Source: Bhargavaea cecembensis DSE10 (GTDB lineage Bacteria > Bacillota > Bacilli > Bacillales_A > Planococcaceae). From it: DNA of 64,000 bases. The stretch is from the NCBI RefSeq assembly GCF_000348905.1, contig NZ_AOFT01000007.1, positions 1 through 64,000 of the forward strand. Direction: 5' to 3'. The position numbers and the translations under genes were made by a program. The notes beneath the pieces are model-generated. The model saw only the letters and a list, made by a program, of their open reading frames with translations, was not told the origin of the DNA and made no database searches. Positions 52,189 to 63,424 of the stretch are shown one piece after another (position 1 is the first letter of the stretch; each line of letters begins with the position of its first letter).

Positions 52189-52315
52189 TAAAAAACATAT
52201 CAATTTTTCCGGGCGTCCGGAAGTGCGGTTCCATGCGGTGAAAACGGCGGTTCCGATCCTGGCGGGACTTGGGGTCCGTCATCCTGATCAGTGCGATTCC
52301 AGACTGCTTGCTTAC

Positions 52316-52490
52316 TGCGATCCAGCCTGTCCATAGTACGACTCTCAGAGGGATCGAACGGAATCTCTCTCCGTAATACGATATCTCCATTTTAAGTACG
52401 GATCGGGGAGCCCATACTGCGAATTTGCAATCCATCATACGAAACTGCCGGATGAAGTACGAGTCCGCGGTCCATACTGCGATTTTCTAT
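52316..52490. repeat. 20-21 bp phased intergenic repeat island (island E)
   Basis: A TACGA/TGCGA word recurs at 52316, 52337, 52357, 52377, 52397, 52418, 52438, 52458 and 52478, i.e. eight steps of 20-21 bases; the third copy is AACG. The best units read TAAGTACGGAT and GAAGTACGAGT, the same core as in the ecfT-truA island. Between 52220 and 52300 weaker words (GCGGTTCC twice, 22 bases apart) may extend it. It lies between the rpoC terminator and the str promoter. Confidence 0.8.
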
Positions 52491-52525
52491 TCCCCTGACC
52501 CTATTCCCCGGCCGTCCCGCAGAAA

Positions 52526-52558
52526 AACCCCGGGAAGCGCTGGGCTTCCCGGGGTTCC
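52526..52558 (-). terminator. Terminator of rpoBC
   Basis: AACCCCGGGAAGC (52556-52544 on the minus strand) pairs with GCTTCCCGGGGTT (52538-52526), followed by TTTC. It is a strong 13-bp stem about 10 bases after the rpoC stop. Confidence 0.9.
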
Positions 52559-52566
52559 TGTGAGGA

Positions 52567-55500
52567 TTATTCCGCTGCTGCGGTTTCTTCCTGTTCTTCT
52601 TCCATGCCTTCGTAGGCCATTTCGATCTGGCGGTAGCGCTGCATGCCGGTACCGGCAGGAACCAGTTTCCCGATGATGACGTTCTCCTTGAGTCCGAGGA
52701 GTTCGTCCATCTTGCCTTTGATGGCAGCGTCGGTGAGGACGCGGGTTGTCTCCTGGAACGAGGCGGCCGAGAGGAAGGATTCCGTCTCGAGGGACGCCTT
52801 CGTGATCCCGAGGATAACCGGGCGGCTTGTCGCAGGCAGCCGGCCATCGCGGATGGCATCGGAGTTTGCTTCCGTGAACTGATGGATGTCGAGCAGCGTG
52901 CCCGGCAGGAGGTCGGTTTCGCCGGCTTCGATGACGCGGACTTTGCGCATCATCTGGCGGACCATGACCTCGACGTGCTTATCGCTGATCTCAACGCCCT
53001 GCATCCGGTAGACCTTCTGGACTTCCTTCAGCAGGTATTCCTGGACGGTCTTGACGTCCTTGACGACGATGAGTTGCTTCGGATCGATGGACCCTTCGGT
53101 CAGCGCCTCGCCGCGCTTGACGGTATCGTTCAGGCCGAAGCGGAGGCGCGCATTATACGGTGGTGTATATTTGCGTGTCTCGACTTCGCCGGTGACGGTG
53201 ATTTCCTTCTGGCCTTCGCGGATCTCGTCGATCTCGGTGATGACACCGTCGATCTCGGAAATGACCGCCTGGCCTTTCGGGTTCCGTGATTCGAAGATTT
53301 CCTGGATACGCGGAAGACCCTGAGTGATGTCGTCCCCGGCAACACCGCCTGTGTGGAACGTACGCATCGTCAGCTGCGTGCCCGGCTCCCCGATCGACTG
53401 GGCCGCGATGATGCCGACCGCTTCGCCGACTTCGACCGCTTCGCCTGTCGCCAGGTTCATGCCGTAGCACTTCTTGCAGATGCCGTGCTTCGTGTTGCAT
53501 GTGAAAGCGGAACGGATCGTGACGGTTTCGATGCCCGCATCCAGGATCGCACGCGCAATGTCCTCGGTGATGAGCCCGTCGCGCTCGACGAACACTTCAC
53601 CCGTTTCCGGATGGCGCACCGATTTCTTCGCATGGCGTCCGATAATACGCTCATCAAGTGTCTCGATGATTTCCGTGCCTTCGGTGAGCGCGCTCACTTC
53701 AAGGCCGCGGTCCGTGCCGCAGTCGTCTTCGCGGACGATGACGTCCTGCGCGACATCGACGAGACGGCGTGTCAGGTAACCCGAGTCGGCCGTCTTCAGT
53801 GCCGTATCGGCAAGACCTTTACGTGCACCGTGCGTCGAGATGAAGTACTCGAGGACGGTGAGGCCTTCACGGAACGATGACTTGATCGGGAGCTCGATGA
53901 TCCGGCCGGCCGGGTTGGCCATGAGGCCACGCATCCCCGCAAGCTGCGTGAAGTTCGATGCGTTACCACGGGCTCCGGAATCGGACATCATGAAGATCGG
54001 GTTCGTGTTCTCGAGGGACTCCATCAGCAGGGACTGGATGGTGTCCTTGGCCTGGGACCAATACGAGATGACACGGTCGTAGCGTTCCTCTTCGGTGATG
54101 AGACCGCGGCGGAACTGCTTCGTGACCTTGTCGACCTTGCCTTGCGCTTCCTGGAGGATTTCTCCCTTGTTCGGCAGGACGACGATGTCCGAGATGCCGA
54201 TCGTGATGCCGGCACGGGTCGAGTATTTGAATCCGAGGTCCTTCATGCGGTCGAGCATCTTCGACGTTTCCGTGATGTGGAACCGTTTGAAGATCTCCGC
54301 GATGATATTCCCGAGGATTTTCTTCTTGAACGGCTGGACAAGCTCCGCTTCCTGGATCTTCGCCTTGACGTCTTCGGTCGGATCGATAAAGTACTTCTCA
54401 GGCGTCTCGACCTGCAGGTTGTGGTTTGTCGGCTCGTTGATGTACGGGAACGACTCCGGAAGGATCTCGTTGAAGATGACCTTGCCGACCGTCGTCATGA
54501 GCAGCTGGCGGTTCTGCTCTTCCGTGAATGTCGGGTTGTTCAGCGATGACGCATGGATGGCGATCCGGCTGTGCAGATGCACGTAGCCGTTCTGGTAGGC
54601 GACCATCACTTCGTCCGAATTGCTGAAGACCATTCCTTCGCCTGCTGCGCCTTTGCGCTCGAGCGTCAGGTAGTAGTTCCCGAGGACCATGTCCTGGGAA
54701 GGCGTAACGACCGGCTTCCCGTCTTTCGGGTTCAGGATGTTCTGTGCCGCGAGCATGAGAAGGCGGGCTTCCGCCTGTGCTTCTGCGGAAAGCGGCACGT
54801 GGACTGCCATCTGGTCACCGTCGAAGTCGGCGTTGTATGCCGTACATACGAGCGGGTGGAGACGGATGGCGCGGCCTTCGACAAGTGTCGGCTCGAATGC
54901 CTGGATCCCGAGACGGTGAAGCGTCGGTGCGCGGTTCAGGAGGACCGGGTGTTCCTTGATGACTTCCTCAAGGACATCCCAGACGTCCGAGTGAAGGCGT
55001 TCGATCTTGCGCTTCGCGCTCTTGATGTTGTGCGCGAGCCCGCGCTCGACGAGTTCTTTCATGACGAACGGCTTGAACAGCTCAATCGCCATTTCACGCG
55101 GCAGGCCGCACTGGTACATTTTCAGGTTCGGCCCGACGACGATTACGGAACGGCCGGAGTAGTCGACACGCTTCCCGAGAAGGTTCTGGCGGAAACGGCC
55201 CTGCTTACCCTTCAGCATATGCGAGAGGGACTTGAGCGGGCGGTTGCCCGGACCGGTGACCGGACGGCCGCGGCGGCCGTTGTCGATGAGGGCATCGACG
55301 GCTTCCTGCAGCATCCGCTTCTCGTTCTGGACGATGATCCCCGGCGCGCCGAGGTCAAGCAGGCGCTTGAGGCGGTTGTTCCGGTTAATCACCCGGCGGT
55401 ACAGGTCGTTCAGGTCGGATGTCGCGAAGCGTCCGCCGTCCAGCTGGACCATCGGGCGGAGTTCCGGCGGGATGACCGGAAGCACTTCGAGGATCATCCA

Positions 55501-56172
55501 TTCCGGGCGGTTGCCCGAATGGCGGAACGATTCAACGACTTCCAGGCGCTTGATGGCGCGTGTGCGGCGCTGTCCCTGAGCCGTCTTGAGCTCTTCCTTC
55601 AGCGCGTCGGCCTCTTTGTCGAGGTCGATCTGCTTAAGAAGCCTTTCGATCGCCTCCGCACCCATGAGCGCGGAGAACTTGCTGCCGTACTTTTCGCGGT
55701 ACGCGCGGTATTCACGCTCGGACAGGAGCTGCTTGCGCTCAAGGCCGGTGTCCGCCGGGTCGGTCACGACATAGGAAGCGAAGTAGATGACTTCCTCGAG
55801 CGAACGCGGGGACATGTCAAGAAGAAGCCCCATGCGGCTCGGGATGCCTTTGAAGTACCAGATGTGGGAAACCGGAGCCGCAAGCTCGATATGGCCCATC
55901 CGTTCACGGCGCACTTTGGCGCGGGTGACTTCGACGCCGCAGCGGTCGCAGACAACGCCCTTGTAGCGGACGCGTTTGTATTTCCCGCAGTGGCACTCCC
56001 AGTCTTTCGTCGGCCCGAAGATCCGTTCGCAGAACAGGCCGTCTTTCTCCGGCTTCAGAGTCCGGTAGTTGATCGTTTCCGGTTTTTTGACTTCACCGTA
56101 GGACCACGACCGGATTTTGTCCGGGGATGCAAGGCCGATTTTCATATACTCGAAATTATTTACATCTATCAA
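52567..56172 (-). CDS. rpoC: RNA polymerase beta' subunit
   Basis: A 1201-residue subunit. The N-terminal zinc site is [20 protein letters not shown], the catalytic Mg motif is [18 protein letters not shown], and the later zinc cysteines are in [10 protein letters not shown] and [13 protein letters not shown]. It starts with TTG at 56172 after GGGAGG, as in Bacillus. It ends in a strong terminator, which separates it from the str operon. Confidence 0.99.
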   Translation of the reverse strand: MIDVNNFEYMKIGLASPDKIRSWSYGEVKKPETINYRTLKPEKDGLFCERIFGPTKDWECHCGKYKRVRYKGVVCDRCGVEVTRAKVRRERMGHIELAAPVSHIWYFKGIPSRMGLLLDMSPRSLEEVIYFASYVVTDPADTGLERKQLLSEREYRAYREKYGSKFSALMGAEAIERLLKQIDLDKEADALKEELKTAQGQRRTRAIKRLEVVESFRHSGNRPEWMILEVLPVIPPELRPMVQLDGGRFATSDLNDLYRRVINRNNRLKRLLDLGAPGIIVQNEKRMLQEAVDALIDNGRRGRPVTGPGNRPLKSLSHMLKGKQGRFRQNLLGKRVDYSGRSVIVVGPNLKMYQCGLPREMAIELFKPFVMKELVERGLAHNIKSAKRKIERLHSDVWDVLEEVIKEHPVLLNRAPTLHRLGIQAFEPTLVEGRAIRLHPLVCTAYNADFDGDQMAVHVPLSAEAQAEARLLMLAAQNILNPKDGKPVVTPSQDMVLGNYYLTLERKGAAGEGMVFSNSDEVMVAYQNGYVHLHSRIAIHASSLNNPTFTEEQNRQLLMTTVGKVIFNEILPESFPYINEPTNHNLQVETPEKYFIDPTEDVKAKIQEAELVQPFKKKILGNIIAEIFKRFHITETSKMLDRMKDLGFKYSTRAGITIGISDIVVLPNKGEILQEAQGKVDKVTKQFRRGLITEEERYDRVISYWSQAKDTIQSLLMESLENTNPIFMMSDSGARGNASNFTQLAGMRGLMANPAGRIIELPIKSSFREGLTVLEYFISTHGARKGLADTALKTADSGYLTRRLVDVAQDVIVREDDCGTDRGLEVSALTEGTEIIETLDERIIGRHAKKSVRHPETGEVFVERDGLITEDIARAILDAGIETVTIRSAFTCNTKHGICKKCYGMNLATGEAVEVGEAVGIIAAQSIGEPGTQLTMRTFHTGGVAGDDITQGLPRIQEIFESRNPKGQAVISEIDGVITEIDEIREGQKEITVTGEVETRKYTPPYNARLRFGLNDTVKRGEALTEGSIDPKQLIVVKDVKTVQEYLLKEVQKVYRMQGVEISDKHVEVMVRQMMRKVRVIEAGETDLLPGTLLDIHQFTEANSDAIRDGRLPATSRPVILGITKASLETESFLSAASFQETTRVLTDAAIKGKMDELLGLKENVIIGKLVPAGTGMQRYRQIEMAYEGMEEEQEETAAAE

Positions 56173-56271
56173 GGAGCCTACCTCCCTTTAGTCTCAATCT
56201 GAACAGGCTCACCGTTCATGGCAATGCAGCGTCCCGGGCGGCCGTGCCGCCCCGCTGCAACTATATCCGCG

Positions 56272-59200
56272 TTATTCGGCTCCGATCGTTTCCTGCTCGT
56301 TGGCCGGCAGGATGTTCAGCGCATCCGTCGGCTGCAGGTCTTCGTCTTCGTCGAGGTCGCGGAGCTCGATCTCCTCGTATTCTTCCGTCAGCATTTTGAC
56401 ATCGAGGCCGAGGGACTGGAGTTCCTTGATGAGGACCTTGAACGATTCAGGGATTCCCGGCTGAGGGATGTTCTCCCCTTTGACGATCGCCTCATAGGTC
56501 TTCACGCGCCCGACGACGTCATCGGACTTGACCGTCAGGATTTCCTGGAGCGTGTAGGCTGCACCGTACGCTTCAAGTGCCCAGACTTCCATCTCCCCGA
56601 AACGCTGTCCGCCGAACTGCGCCTTACCGCCGAGCGGCTGCTGCGTGACGAGGGAGTATGGCCCGGTCGAACGGGCGTGGAGCTTGTCGTCGACCATGTG
56701 GGCGAGCTTGATCATGTACATGATGCCGACCGACACTTTGTTGTCGAACGGTTCGCCGGAGCGGCCGTCGTAGAGGGTCGTTTTACCCGAGCGGTCCATT
56801 CCGGCTTCTTCCATGGTCTCCCAGACATCTTCTTCGTTGGCACCGTCGAAGACCGGAGTCGCCATATGGAGGCCGAGATAGCGCGCGGCCATGCCGAGGT
56901 GAAGCTCGAGCACCTGGCCGATGTTCATCCGGGAAGGAACGCCGAGCGGGTTGAGCATGATGTCAACCGGCGTGCCGTCCGGCATGAACGGCATGTCCTC
57001 TTCCGGAAGGATCCGGGAGATGACACCCTTGTTCCCGTGGCGGCCCGCCATTTTGTCGCCCACGGAGATCTTCCGCTTCTGGACAATGTAGACGCGCACA
57101 AGCTGATTGACACCCGGCGCCAGCTCGTCGCCGTCTTCGCGGTTGAACACTTTGACGTCAAGGACGATCCCGCCCGCACCGTGAGGGACGCGGAGCGAGG
57201 TGTCACGGACTTCGCGTGCCTTCTCGCCGAAGATGGCGTGCAGGAGACGTTCTTCCGCCGTCAGTTCGGTAACGCCCTTCGGCGTGACCTTTCCGACGAG
57301 GATGTCGCCGTCGCGGACTTCCGCGCCGACGCGGATGATGCCGCGCTCATCGAGGTTGCGGAGCGCGTCTTCACCGACGTTCGGGATGTCGCGGGTGATT
57401 TCTTCAGGTCCGAGCTTTGTATCACGGGAGTCGGATTCGTATTCTTCGATATGGATCGAAGTATAGACATCGTCCTTCACCAGGCGTTCGCTCATGATGA
57501 CGGCATCTTCGTAGTTGAAGCCGTCCCATGTCATGAATGCGACGAGGACGTTGCGGCCGAGCGCGAGCTCGCCGTCTTCCATCGACGGGCCGTCACCCAG
57601 TACGGTAAGCGGCTCGACGCGGTCGCCGACCTTGACGATCGGGCGCTGGTTATAGCATGTCCCCTGGTTGGAACGGATGAATTTCTCGAAGTGGTAGATG
57701 TCGAGGTCGCCCTTGACTTCCTTGCCGTCCACCGTTTCAATGCGGCGGACGCGGACTTCCTTCGCTTCGACGTGCTCCACGATGCCGTGGTGCTTCGAGA
57801 CGATCGCCGCACCCGAGTCGCGCGCAGACACATACTCCATCCCGGTGCCGACAAACGGCGCTTCCGGATTAAGGAGCGGAACAGCCTGCCGCTGCATGTT
57901 CGCACCCATGAGGGCACGGTTCGAGTCATCGTTCTCGAGGAACGGGATACATGCCGTCGCGGCCGAGACAACCTGTTTCGGCGAAACGTCCATGTAGTCG
58001 ATCGATTCGCGTTTGAAGACGGAGTTGTCACCGCGGAAGCGGCCGACAACTTCTTCGTTGACGAAGCGTTTTTCTTCATCGAGCGGTGCGTTCGCCTGGG
58101 CGACGACATAGTTGTCCTCTTCGTCGGCCGTCAGGTAGTCGATCCGGTCGGTGACGACGCCCGTTTCAGGGTCCACGCGGCGATACGGTGTTTCAATGAA
58201 GCCGAACTTGTTCACTTTCGCATAGGTAGAGAGCGAGTTGATGAGTCCGATGTTCGGGCCTTCCGGCGTTTCAATCGGGCACATGCGGCCGTAGTGCGAG
58301 TAGTGGACGTCACGGACTTCCATGCCGGCGCGCTCACGGGTGAGCCCGCCCGGCCCGAGTGCGGAGAGGCGGCGCTTGTGCGTCAGTTCCGCAAGCGGGT
58401 TTGTCTGGTCCATGAACTGGGACAGCTGGGAGCTGCCGAAGAATTCCTTGATCGACGCGATGACCGGACGGATATTGATCAGCTGCTGAGGCACAATAGA
58501 TTGTGTATCGTTGATCGACATCCGCTCGCGGACCACTCGCTCCATCCGGGAAAGGCCGATGCGGAACTGGTTCTGCAGCAGTTCCCCGACCGAACGGAGA
58601 CGGCGGTTGCCGAGGTGGTCGATATCATCGGTCGTGCCAACCTGATAAAGGAGGTTGAAGAAGTAGCTGATCGACGCGACGATGTCCGCCGGCGTGACGT
58701 GCTTCACTTCCTCTTCGATATCTGCATTGCCGATGACGTTGATGACTTTCTCATCTTCGCTGTTCGGCGCATAGATCTTCACGGAAGAAATCGTAATATC
58801 CTCGTCGAGTACGCCGCCGGCCGGCTCAAGCGTTTCATAGCCGGCGCCCTGCTCGAGGTACGGGATGATGCGGTCGAGTTCGCGGCGATCAAGCAGCGTC
58901 CCCTTCTCCGCAATGATTTCGCCCGTCTCCGGATCAGCGATCGCTTCTGCGAGCGTCTGGTTGAGGAGGCGGTTTTTGATGCTGAGCTTCTTGTTCATCT
59001 TGTAGCGGCCGACATTCGCAAGGTCGTAGCGCTTCGGATCGAAGAAGCGGGAGTAGAGCAGGTTCTTCGCGCTCTCGACCGTAGGCGGCTCGCCCGGGCG
59101 GAGGCGCTCGTAGATTTCAAGGAGTGCTTTTTCTGTGCTTTCGGTGCTGTCCTTCTCCAGCGTGTTCTGGAGATACTCGTTGTCCCCGATCAGGTCGATG

Positions 59201-59820
59201 ATCTCCTGATCGGAACCGAAACCGAGTGCGCGCAGGAGGACCGTGACCGGCAGTTTGCGTGTGCGGTCGATGCGGACATGGACGACGTCTTTCGCGTCCG
59301 TCTCGTATTCGAGCCATGCGCCGCGGTTCGGGATGACTGTCGCCCCGAAGCCGCGCTTGCCGTTTTTGTCCGTCTTGTCGTGGAAGTAGACGCTCGGGGA
59401 GCGCACGAGCTGGGAGACGATGACGCGTTCCGCGCCGTTGATGATGAACGTCCCGTTGTCCGTCATGAGCGGGAAGTCGCCCATGAAGACATCCTGCTCC
59501 TTTACTTCCTCGGTTTCTTTATTATGGAGGCGGACCTTGACGCGGAGTGGTGCCGCGTACGTCGCATCGCGCTCTTTCGACTCGCCGACCGGATACTTCG
59601 GTTCGCCGAGGCTGTAGTCGACGAATTCAAGCGAAAGATTGCCCGTGAAGTCCTCGATCGGAGAAATGTCGCGGAACATGTCCCGCAGGCCTTCCTCAAG
59701 GAACCATTCATAGGACTTCGTCTGGATCTCGATCAGATTCGGGAGCTCAAGCACCTCACTGATCCGCGCAAAACTCCTGCGCTGACGATGTTGACCGTAC
59801 TGAACTAGTTGACCTGTCAA
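56272..59820 (-). CDS. rpoB: RNA polymerase beta subunit
   Basis: A 1182-residue subunit. The rifampicin pocket [20 protein letters not shown] with [12 protein letters not shown] shows the wild-type, sensitive residues. The conserved [14 protein letters not shown] and the C-terminal [20 protein letters not shown] are present. I start at TTG 59820 ([13 protein letters not shown]), five bases after GAGGGGTGA, as in B. subtilis; GTG 59829 overlaps that site. A leader of about 250 nt precedes it. Confidence 0.98.
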   Translation of the reverse strand: MTGQLVQYGQHRQRRSFARISEVLELPNLIEIQTKSYEWFLEEGLRDMFRDISPIEDFTGNLSLEFVDYSLGEPKYPVGESKERDATYAAPLRVKVRLHNKETEEVKEQDVFMGDFPLMTDNGTFIINGAERVIVSQLVRSPSVYFHDKTDKNGKRGFGATVIPNRGAWLEYETDAKDVVHVRIDRTRKLPVTVLLRALGFGSDQEIIDLIGDNEYLQNTLEKDSTESTEKALLEIYERLRPGEPPTVESAKNLLYSRFFDPKRYDLANVGRYKMNKKLSIKNRLLNQTLAEAIADPETGEIIAEKGTLLDRRELDRIIPYLEQGAGYETLEPAGGVLDEDITISSVKIYAPNSEDEKVINVIGNADIEEEVKHVTPADIVASISYFFNLLYQVGTTDDIDHLGNRRLRSVGELLQNQFRIGLSRMERVVRERMSINDTQSIVPQQLINIRPVIASIKEFFGSSQLSQFMDQTNPLAELTHKRRLSALGPGGLTRERAGMEVRDVHYSHYGRMCPIETPEGPNIGLINSLSTYAKVNKFGFIETPYRRVDPETGVVTDRIDYLTADEEDNYVVAQANAPLDEEKRFVNEEVVGRFRGDNSVFKRESIDYMDVSPKQVVSAATACIPFLENDDSNRALMGANMQRQAVPLLNPEAPFVGTGMEYVSARDSGAAIVSKHHGIVEHVEAKEVRVRRIETVDGKEVKGDLDIYHFEKFIRSNQGTCYNQRPIVKVGDRVEPLTVLGDGPSMEDGELALGRNVLVAFMTWDGFNYEDAVIMSERLVKDDVYTSIHIEEYESDSRDTKLGPEEITRDIPNVGEDALRNLDERGIIRVGAEVRDGDILVGKVTPKGVTELTAEERLLHAIFGEKAREVRDTSLRVPHGAGGIVLDVKVFNREDGDELAPGVNQLVRVYIVQKRKISVGDKMAGRHGNKGVISRILPEEDMPFMPDGTPVDIMLNPLGVPSRMNIGQVLELHLGMAARYLGLHMATPVFDGANEEDVWETMEEAGMDRSGKTTLYDGRSGEPFDNKVSVGIMYMIKLAHMVDDKLHARSTGPYSLVTQQPLGGKAQFGGQRFGEMEVWALEAYGAAYTLQEILTVKSDDVVGRVKTYEAIVKGENIPQPGIPESFKVLIKELQSLGLDVKMLTEEYEEIELRDLDEDEDLQPTDALNILPANEQETIGAE

Positions 59821-60082
59821 CTGATTCACCCCTCAATTAAAACGATAATGGGTCTTTGCGGATGCCGGCAAATTGATGTATGATATCCGAAAAGACAAAA
59901 AGAAAACGAGTCCGATGCAGAAGCTCATTTTCGGTTTCACCAGGCTTATTCCATTCCGGGCCAGTATTCCCAATTGAAGAGCCGGACTATACGGTACGAT
60001 TGTCCGGCCCCGGACGCCGCCAGGGCAACCGGAGGCACTTCAGTCAAAAGGGCACACGACCTCAATTTTATTTGTGCATTTT
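59821..60082 (-). other. Long untranslated leader of rpoB
   Basis: About 250 bases between the likely promoter and rpoB without a gene. It has GC-rich words such as CCGGGGCCGGAC that could pair with flanking sequence, but I found no terminator-like stem with a T-run and no known leader motif. Confidence 0.45.
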
Positions 60083-60109
60083 ATTATACTATCATTGAAT
60101 ATTTGTCAA
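60083..60109 (-). promoter_or_regulatory. Probable rpoB promoter
   Basis: Minus strand TTGACA (60109-60104) and TATAAT (60088-60083) are both perfect, but only 15 bases apart, which is short. TTGACT at 60114-60109 would give 20. A tandem 15-bp duplication covers the -35 area. Confidence 0.6.
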
Positions 60110-60128
60110 GTCAATGTTTGTCAAGTCA
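60099..60128. repeat. 15-bp tandem duplication at the rpoB -35 region
   Basis: ATATTTGTCAAGTCA (60099-60113) is followed directly by ATGTTTGTCAAGTCA (60114-60128), one mismatch. Each copy holds a TTGACA on the minus strand. The second copy overlaps the rsmC stop codon. Confidence 0.85.
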
Positions 60129-60728
60129 TTTTTTAACCGATCTGAAGATGAAATAGCCCTTTTTCTTTTCTTCGGCCGTCACATTGCCGAAAAGCGCCTG
60201 CAGCTTTTTCTCGGTGGAGGCAGCGCCCTGCTTTTTCTGGATGACGACCCAGAGCTCGCCCCCTTCGGCAAGAAGGCGGAAGGCGTCCTCATAGATCCGG
60301 AAGACGGTGTCCTTGCCCGCGCGGATCGGCGGATTCGTCAGGACGGCCGCAAACCCGTCCCCCCGCACATCCGCGCCCGCGTCACTTTCATAGATCTCCG
60401 TGTTGCCGGCGCCGTTTGCGCCGGCATTTTCGCGCGCCAGATCAAGTGCGCGGCTGTTCACATCGACCATATGGACGGTCCGGTCCGGCAGCAGCCTGGC
60501 CGCCGTCAGCCCGACCGGCCCATAGCCGCATCCGATGTCCAGGAGATTACCCGGTATTCCCGGCTCCCTGAACGTATCAATCAGAAGCCTCGAGCCGAAA
60601 TCGACACTTTCCTTGCTGAATACGCCCGCATCCGTCTTGAAACGGAACGGGATGCCGCGCAGTGTTGCCGTCCATGTCTGCGGCGCGCTCTCGGTGCCCG
60701 GGTTCTTCGAATAATAATGATCCGCCAT
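60126..60728 (-). CDS. rsmC: 16S rRNA (guanine-N2)-methyltransferase RsmC-like (YbxB)
   Basis: A 200-residue class I methyltransferase, the short form of RsmC found in Gram-positives (YbxB). The AdoMet motif is LLDIGCGYGPVGLTAARLLP, and the catalytic motif IV is VLTNPPIRAGK. It starts at ATG 60728 (MADHYYSKNPG) after GGAGG; the longer frame runs back through a terminator. It lies between rplL and rpoB as in Bacillus. Confidence 0.94.
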   Translation of the reverse strand: MADHYYSKNPGTESAPQTWTATLRGIPFRFKTDAGVFSKESVDFGSRLLIDTFREPGIPGNLLDIGCGYGPVGLTAARLLPDRTVHMVDVNSRALDLARENAGANGAGNTEIYESDAGADVRGDGFAAVLTNPPIRAGKDTVFRIYEDAFRLLAEGGELWVVIQKKQGAASTEKKLQALFGNVTAEEKKKGYFIFRSVKK

Positions 60729-60810
60729 GCCCGTCGCCTCCGTTCGTGAAGATGGTGCCCGGCAGAAGCCGGGAGCCTTTGCTTCTATCATACCCTTTGG
60801 ACATGAAGAA

Positions 60811-60841
60811 AAAAGCCCGTCGAGTTGAGACGGGCTTTTTT
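60811..60841. terminator. Terminator after rplL
   Basis: GCCCGTC (60815-60821) and GACGGGC (60829-60835) form a 7-bp stem with A and T runs on both sides, ending rplJL. Confidence 0.88.
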
Positions 60842-60857
60842 GTATGGGAAGCAAGGA

Positions 60858-61220
60858 TTACTTGAGTTCGACGCCTGCGCCGACTTCTTCGAGCTTCGCT
60901 TTCATTTCTTCTGCTTCTTCTTTCGCTACGCCTTCTTTGAGAGCTTTAGGCGCTTCGTCTACGAGCGCTTTCGCTTCTTTCAGGCCAAGGCCCGTGATTT
61001 CGCGGACAACTTTGATGACTTTGATCTTCTGGTCGCCTGCGGAAGCAAGGACAACGTCGAAGTCTGTTTTTTCTTCTGCTGCAGGGCCTGCTGCGCCGCC
61101 TGCAACTGCAACAGGTGCTGCTGCTGTTACGCCGAATTCTTCTTCGATAGCTTTGACGAGGTCGTTCAGTTCGAGGACCGTCATTTCTTTGATCGCTTCA
61201 ATGATTTGCTCTTTGCTCAT
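60858..61220 (-). CDS. rplL: 50S ribosomal protein L7/L12
   Basis: A 120-residue stalk protein. It has an N-terminal dimer helix pair ([20 protein letters not shown]), an alanine-rich hinge ([20 protein letters not shown]) and a C-terminal factor-binding domain with [20 protein letters not shown]. It follows rplJ by 72 bases. Confidence 0.99.
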   Translation of the reverse strand: MSKEQIIEAIKEMTVLELNDLVKAIEEEFGVTAAAPVAVAGGAAGPAAEEKTDFDVVLASAGDQKIKVIKVVREITGLGLKEAKALVDEAPKALKEGVAKEEAEEMKAKLEEVGAGVELK

Positions 61221-61292
61221 TGATGTTTCCTCCTAAATGGATCGATTTATTTTATGCGGCGTTGCCGCTGTCCGTTGGCTCAGGCTGCGGGA

Positions 61293-61793
61293 TTATGCGC
61301 CTTGCTCTTCTTTCTGATCTGCAACTGCCTTCGAAGCGAGGGCGAAGTTGCGGATTGGCGCCTGGAGGACGCTGAGGACCATGGAGAGGAGACCTTCCCG
61401 GGATGGGAGTTCCGCCAGTGCCTTGACTTCTTCCAGAGTTGCAACGTTGCCTTCGATGACGCCTGCTTTGATCTCAAGCGCATCGTTTTCCTTTGCGAAG
61501 TTATTGATGATCCGCGCAGGAGCAACAACGTCTTCTGTCGAGAACGCGATTGCGTTCGGGCCTGTCATGTACTCGTTGAGTGCTTCGAGGCCTGCTGCAT
61601 CAGCCGCGCGGCGGGTCATTGAGTTCTTGTAAACCTTGAACTCGATGCCTTCTTCGCGGAGCTGTTTGCGCAGCTCAGTCACTTGCGCCACGTTGAGGCC
61701 GCGGTAGTCCACGACGACGACGGATGCCGCTTCTTTCAGCTTGCCGCTGATTTCATCGACGAGCGCTTGTTTCTGTTCGAGAATCTTGCTCAT
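61293..61793 (-). CDS. rplJ: 50S ribosomal protein L10
   Basis: A 166-residue stalk base protein that carries several L12 dimers and represses its own mRNA. It begins [20 protein letters not shown] and contains [20 protein letters not shown]. It is preceded by an L10 leader with an attenuator and followed by rplL. Confidence 0.98.
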   Translation of the reverse strand: MSKILEQKQALVDEISGKLKEAASVVVVDYRGLNVAQVTELRKQLREEGIEFKVYKNSMTRRAADAAGLEALNEYMTGPNAIAFSTEDVVAPARIINNFAKENDALEIKAGVIEGNVATLEEVKALAELPSREGLLSMVLSVLQAPIRNFALASKAVADQKEEQGA

Positions 61794-61840
61794 GTCAACA
61801 CCTCCTGTTAGAGTGGCTCATTTATACCGCATATCAATGG

Positions 61841-61985
61841 AAAAGCCCTGTATCCGCGAACGCAGACACAGGGCATTAAAGTCGGCTTCATTCGATCAAG
61901 CACGTCTTTGTCCTCGGCAGGGAAGTTTAAGCGGCATGCCGCCCCTGCTGTCTACGGTACAAACGATATTCACAACATCGGCAAT
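61841..61985 (-). ncRNA. L10 (rplJ-rplL) leader RNA with attenuator
   Basis: On the minus strand, GTAGACAGCAGGGGCGGCAT (near 61960) and TTCCCTGCCGAGGAC (near 61920) are the conserved arms of the L10 leader that binds L10(L12)4. They are followed by a terminator, GCCCTGT/ACAGGGC (61874-61868 with 61851-61845), and TTTT. The layout matches the known Firmicutes leader. Confidence 0.88.
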
Positions 61986-62015
61986 CTTACCAGACTGCCA
62001 TTCTGTTGTCAACGA

Positions 62016-62717
62016 TTATTTTTTGATGACGACGTTTGCCGCATCGATTTTCACTGCAGGACCCATTGTAGTCGTCACGTTGACAGACTTCATGTAAGTG
62101 CCTTTTGCAGCTGCAGGTTTTGCCTTCTGGATGGTTTCGAAGATCGTTTCGAAGTTCTCGATGAGCTTCTCGTTGTCGAACGAAACTTTTCCGATTGGTG
62201 CGTGGATGATGCCGGCCTTGTCAGCACGGTATTCAACCTTACCTGCTTTGATGTCCTGGACAGCTTTTGTCACATCAAATGTAACAGTGCCTGTCTTAGG
62301 GTTCGGCATGAGGCCTTTTGGTCCGAGGACGCGGCCGAGCTTACCGACTTCGCCCATCATGTCAGGAGTCGCAACGACGACGTCGAAGTCGAACCAGCCT
62401 TGCTGGATCTTCTGGACGAAGTCTGCTTCGCCGACATAGTCAGCGCCTGCTGCTTCCGCTTCCTTCGCTTTTTCGCCTTTTGCGAAAACGAGGACTTTTT
62501 GCGTTTTGCCCGTTCCGTTAGGAAGGACGACTGCGCCGCGGATCTGCTGGTCGTTTTTACGAGTGTCGATTCCGAGACGGAAAGCGACTTCGACAGTAGC
62601 GTCGAATTTGGTTGTGCTCGTTTCTTTAGCGAGCGCGATTGCTTCTTCTGCGCCGTAGAGTTGTTCGCGGTCTACTTTTTTAGCCGCTTCTACGAGCTTC
62701 TTGCCTTTTTTAGCCAT
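62016..62717 (-). CDS. rplA: 50S ribosomal protein L1
   Basis: A 233-residue protein of the mobile L1 stalk. It begins [20 protein letters not shown] and contains [20 protein letters not shown], the family signature. It follows rplK by 117 bases. Confidence 0.99.
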   Translation of the reverse strand: MAKKGKKLVEAAKKVDREQLYGAEEAIALAKETSTTKFDATVEVAFRLGIDTRKNDQQIRGAVVLPNGTGKTQKVLVFAKGEKAKEAEAAGADYVGEADFVQKIQQGWFDFDVVVATPDMMGEVGKLGRVLGPKGLMPNPKTGTVTFDVTKAVQDIKAGKVEYRADKAGIIHAPIGKVSFDNEKLIENFETIFETIQKAKPAAAKGTYMKSVNVTTTMGPAVKIDAANVVIKK

Positions 62718-62834
62718 GTTTGTTTCCTCCTTGATTGTGGTTATAGCGGATTAACCCTCCCACGAAAAAGGATTGCGGCGTTCGCGTAGAACGGGCGCAA
62801 CCCTCCTGTAACAGAACAACATCAAGTGAAAGAA

Positions 62835-63260
62835 TCAGTCTTCGATCGTGATGCCCATGCTGCGGGCAGTGCCTTCGACCATCTGCATCGCTGCTTCAAC
62901 AGAAGCGGCGTTGAGGTCAGGCATTTTAGTCTCCGCGATTTCGCGGACTTTATCACGCTTGACGACGGCAACCTTGTTTTTGTTCGGTTCGCCGGACGCC
63001 TTATCGATGCCTGCTGCTTTCTTCAGAAGAACGGCAGCCGGCGGAGTTTTTGTAATGAATGTAAACGAGCGGTCTTCGAAAACCGTGATCTCAACAGGGA
63101 TGATGAGACCTGCCTGGTCAGATGTCCGTGCGTTGAATTCCTTACAGAAGCCCATGATGTTTACACCTGCCTGACCGAGTGCCGGTCCGACCGGTGGTGC
63201 CGGGTTTGCTTTACCTGCAGGGATTTGCAGTTTAACGATTTTGCTTACTTTTTTAGCCAC
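62835..63260 (-). CDS. rplK: 50S ribosomal protein L11
   Basis: A 141-residue protein of the GTPase-associated centre, needed for RelA activation and the target area of thiopeptides. It reads [20 protein letters not shown] and FCKEFNART. The start is a GTG at 63260 (VAKKVSKIV), seven bases after AAGGAGGTG. It has its own promoter after nusG. Confidence 0.98.
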   Translation of the reverse strand: MAKKVSKIVKLQIPAGKANPAPPVGPALGQAGVNIMGFCKEFNARTSDQAGLIIPVEITVFEDRSFTFITKTPPAAVLLKKAAGIDKASGEPNKNKVAVVKRDKVREIAETKMPDLNAASVEAAMQMVEGTARSMGITIED

Positions 63261-63387
63261 GAGACGCACCTCCTTAAAGTCCGTGATGTGGTAATAGGGT
63301 TGCCCCTCCCACTCATATGTGTCTGCCGGCATTGCCGGTAGAATACGGTTGATCCGCAGCAGACCTATTTTAGGCCTGACCTATGGA

Positions 63388-63416
63388 ATGATACCACTAA
63401 CGCCTTCCGTATGCAA
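63388..63416 (-). promoter_or_regulatory. Promoter of rplK-rplA
   Basis: Minus strand -35 TTGCAT (63416-63411), 17-base spacer, -10 TATCAT (63393-63388), just after nusG. A leader of about 120 nt follows. Confidence 0.7.
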
Positions 63417-63424
63417 GCGGAATG

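Noticed and set aside
56218-59808. A 1196-residue open frame on the plus strand opposite rpoB
   Set aside because: It mirrors rpoB almost base for base. High GC and codon bias in rpoB remove stops from the antisense frame. The translation is full of Asp, Arg and His runs and matches no family.
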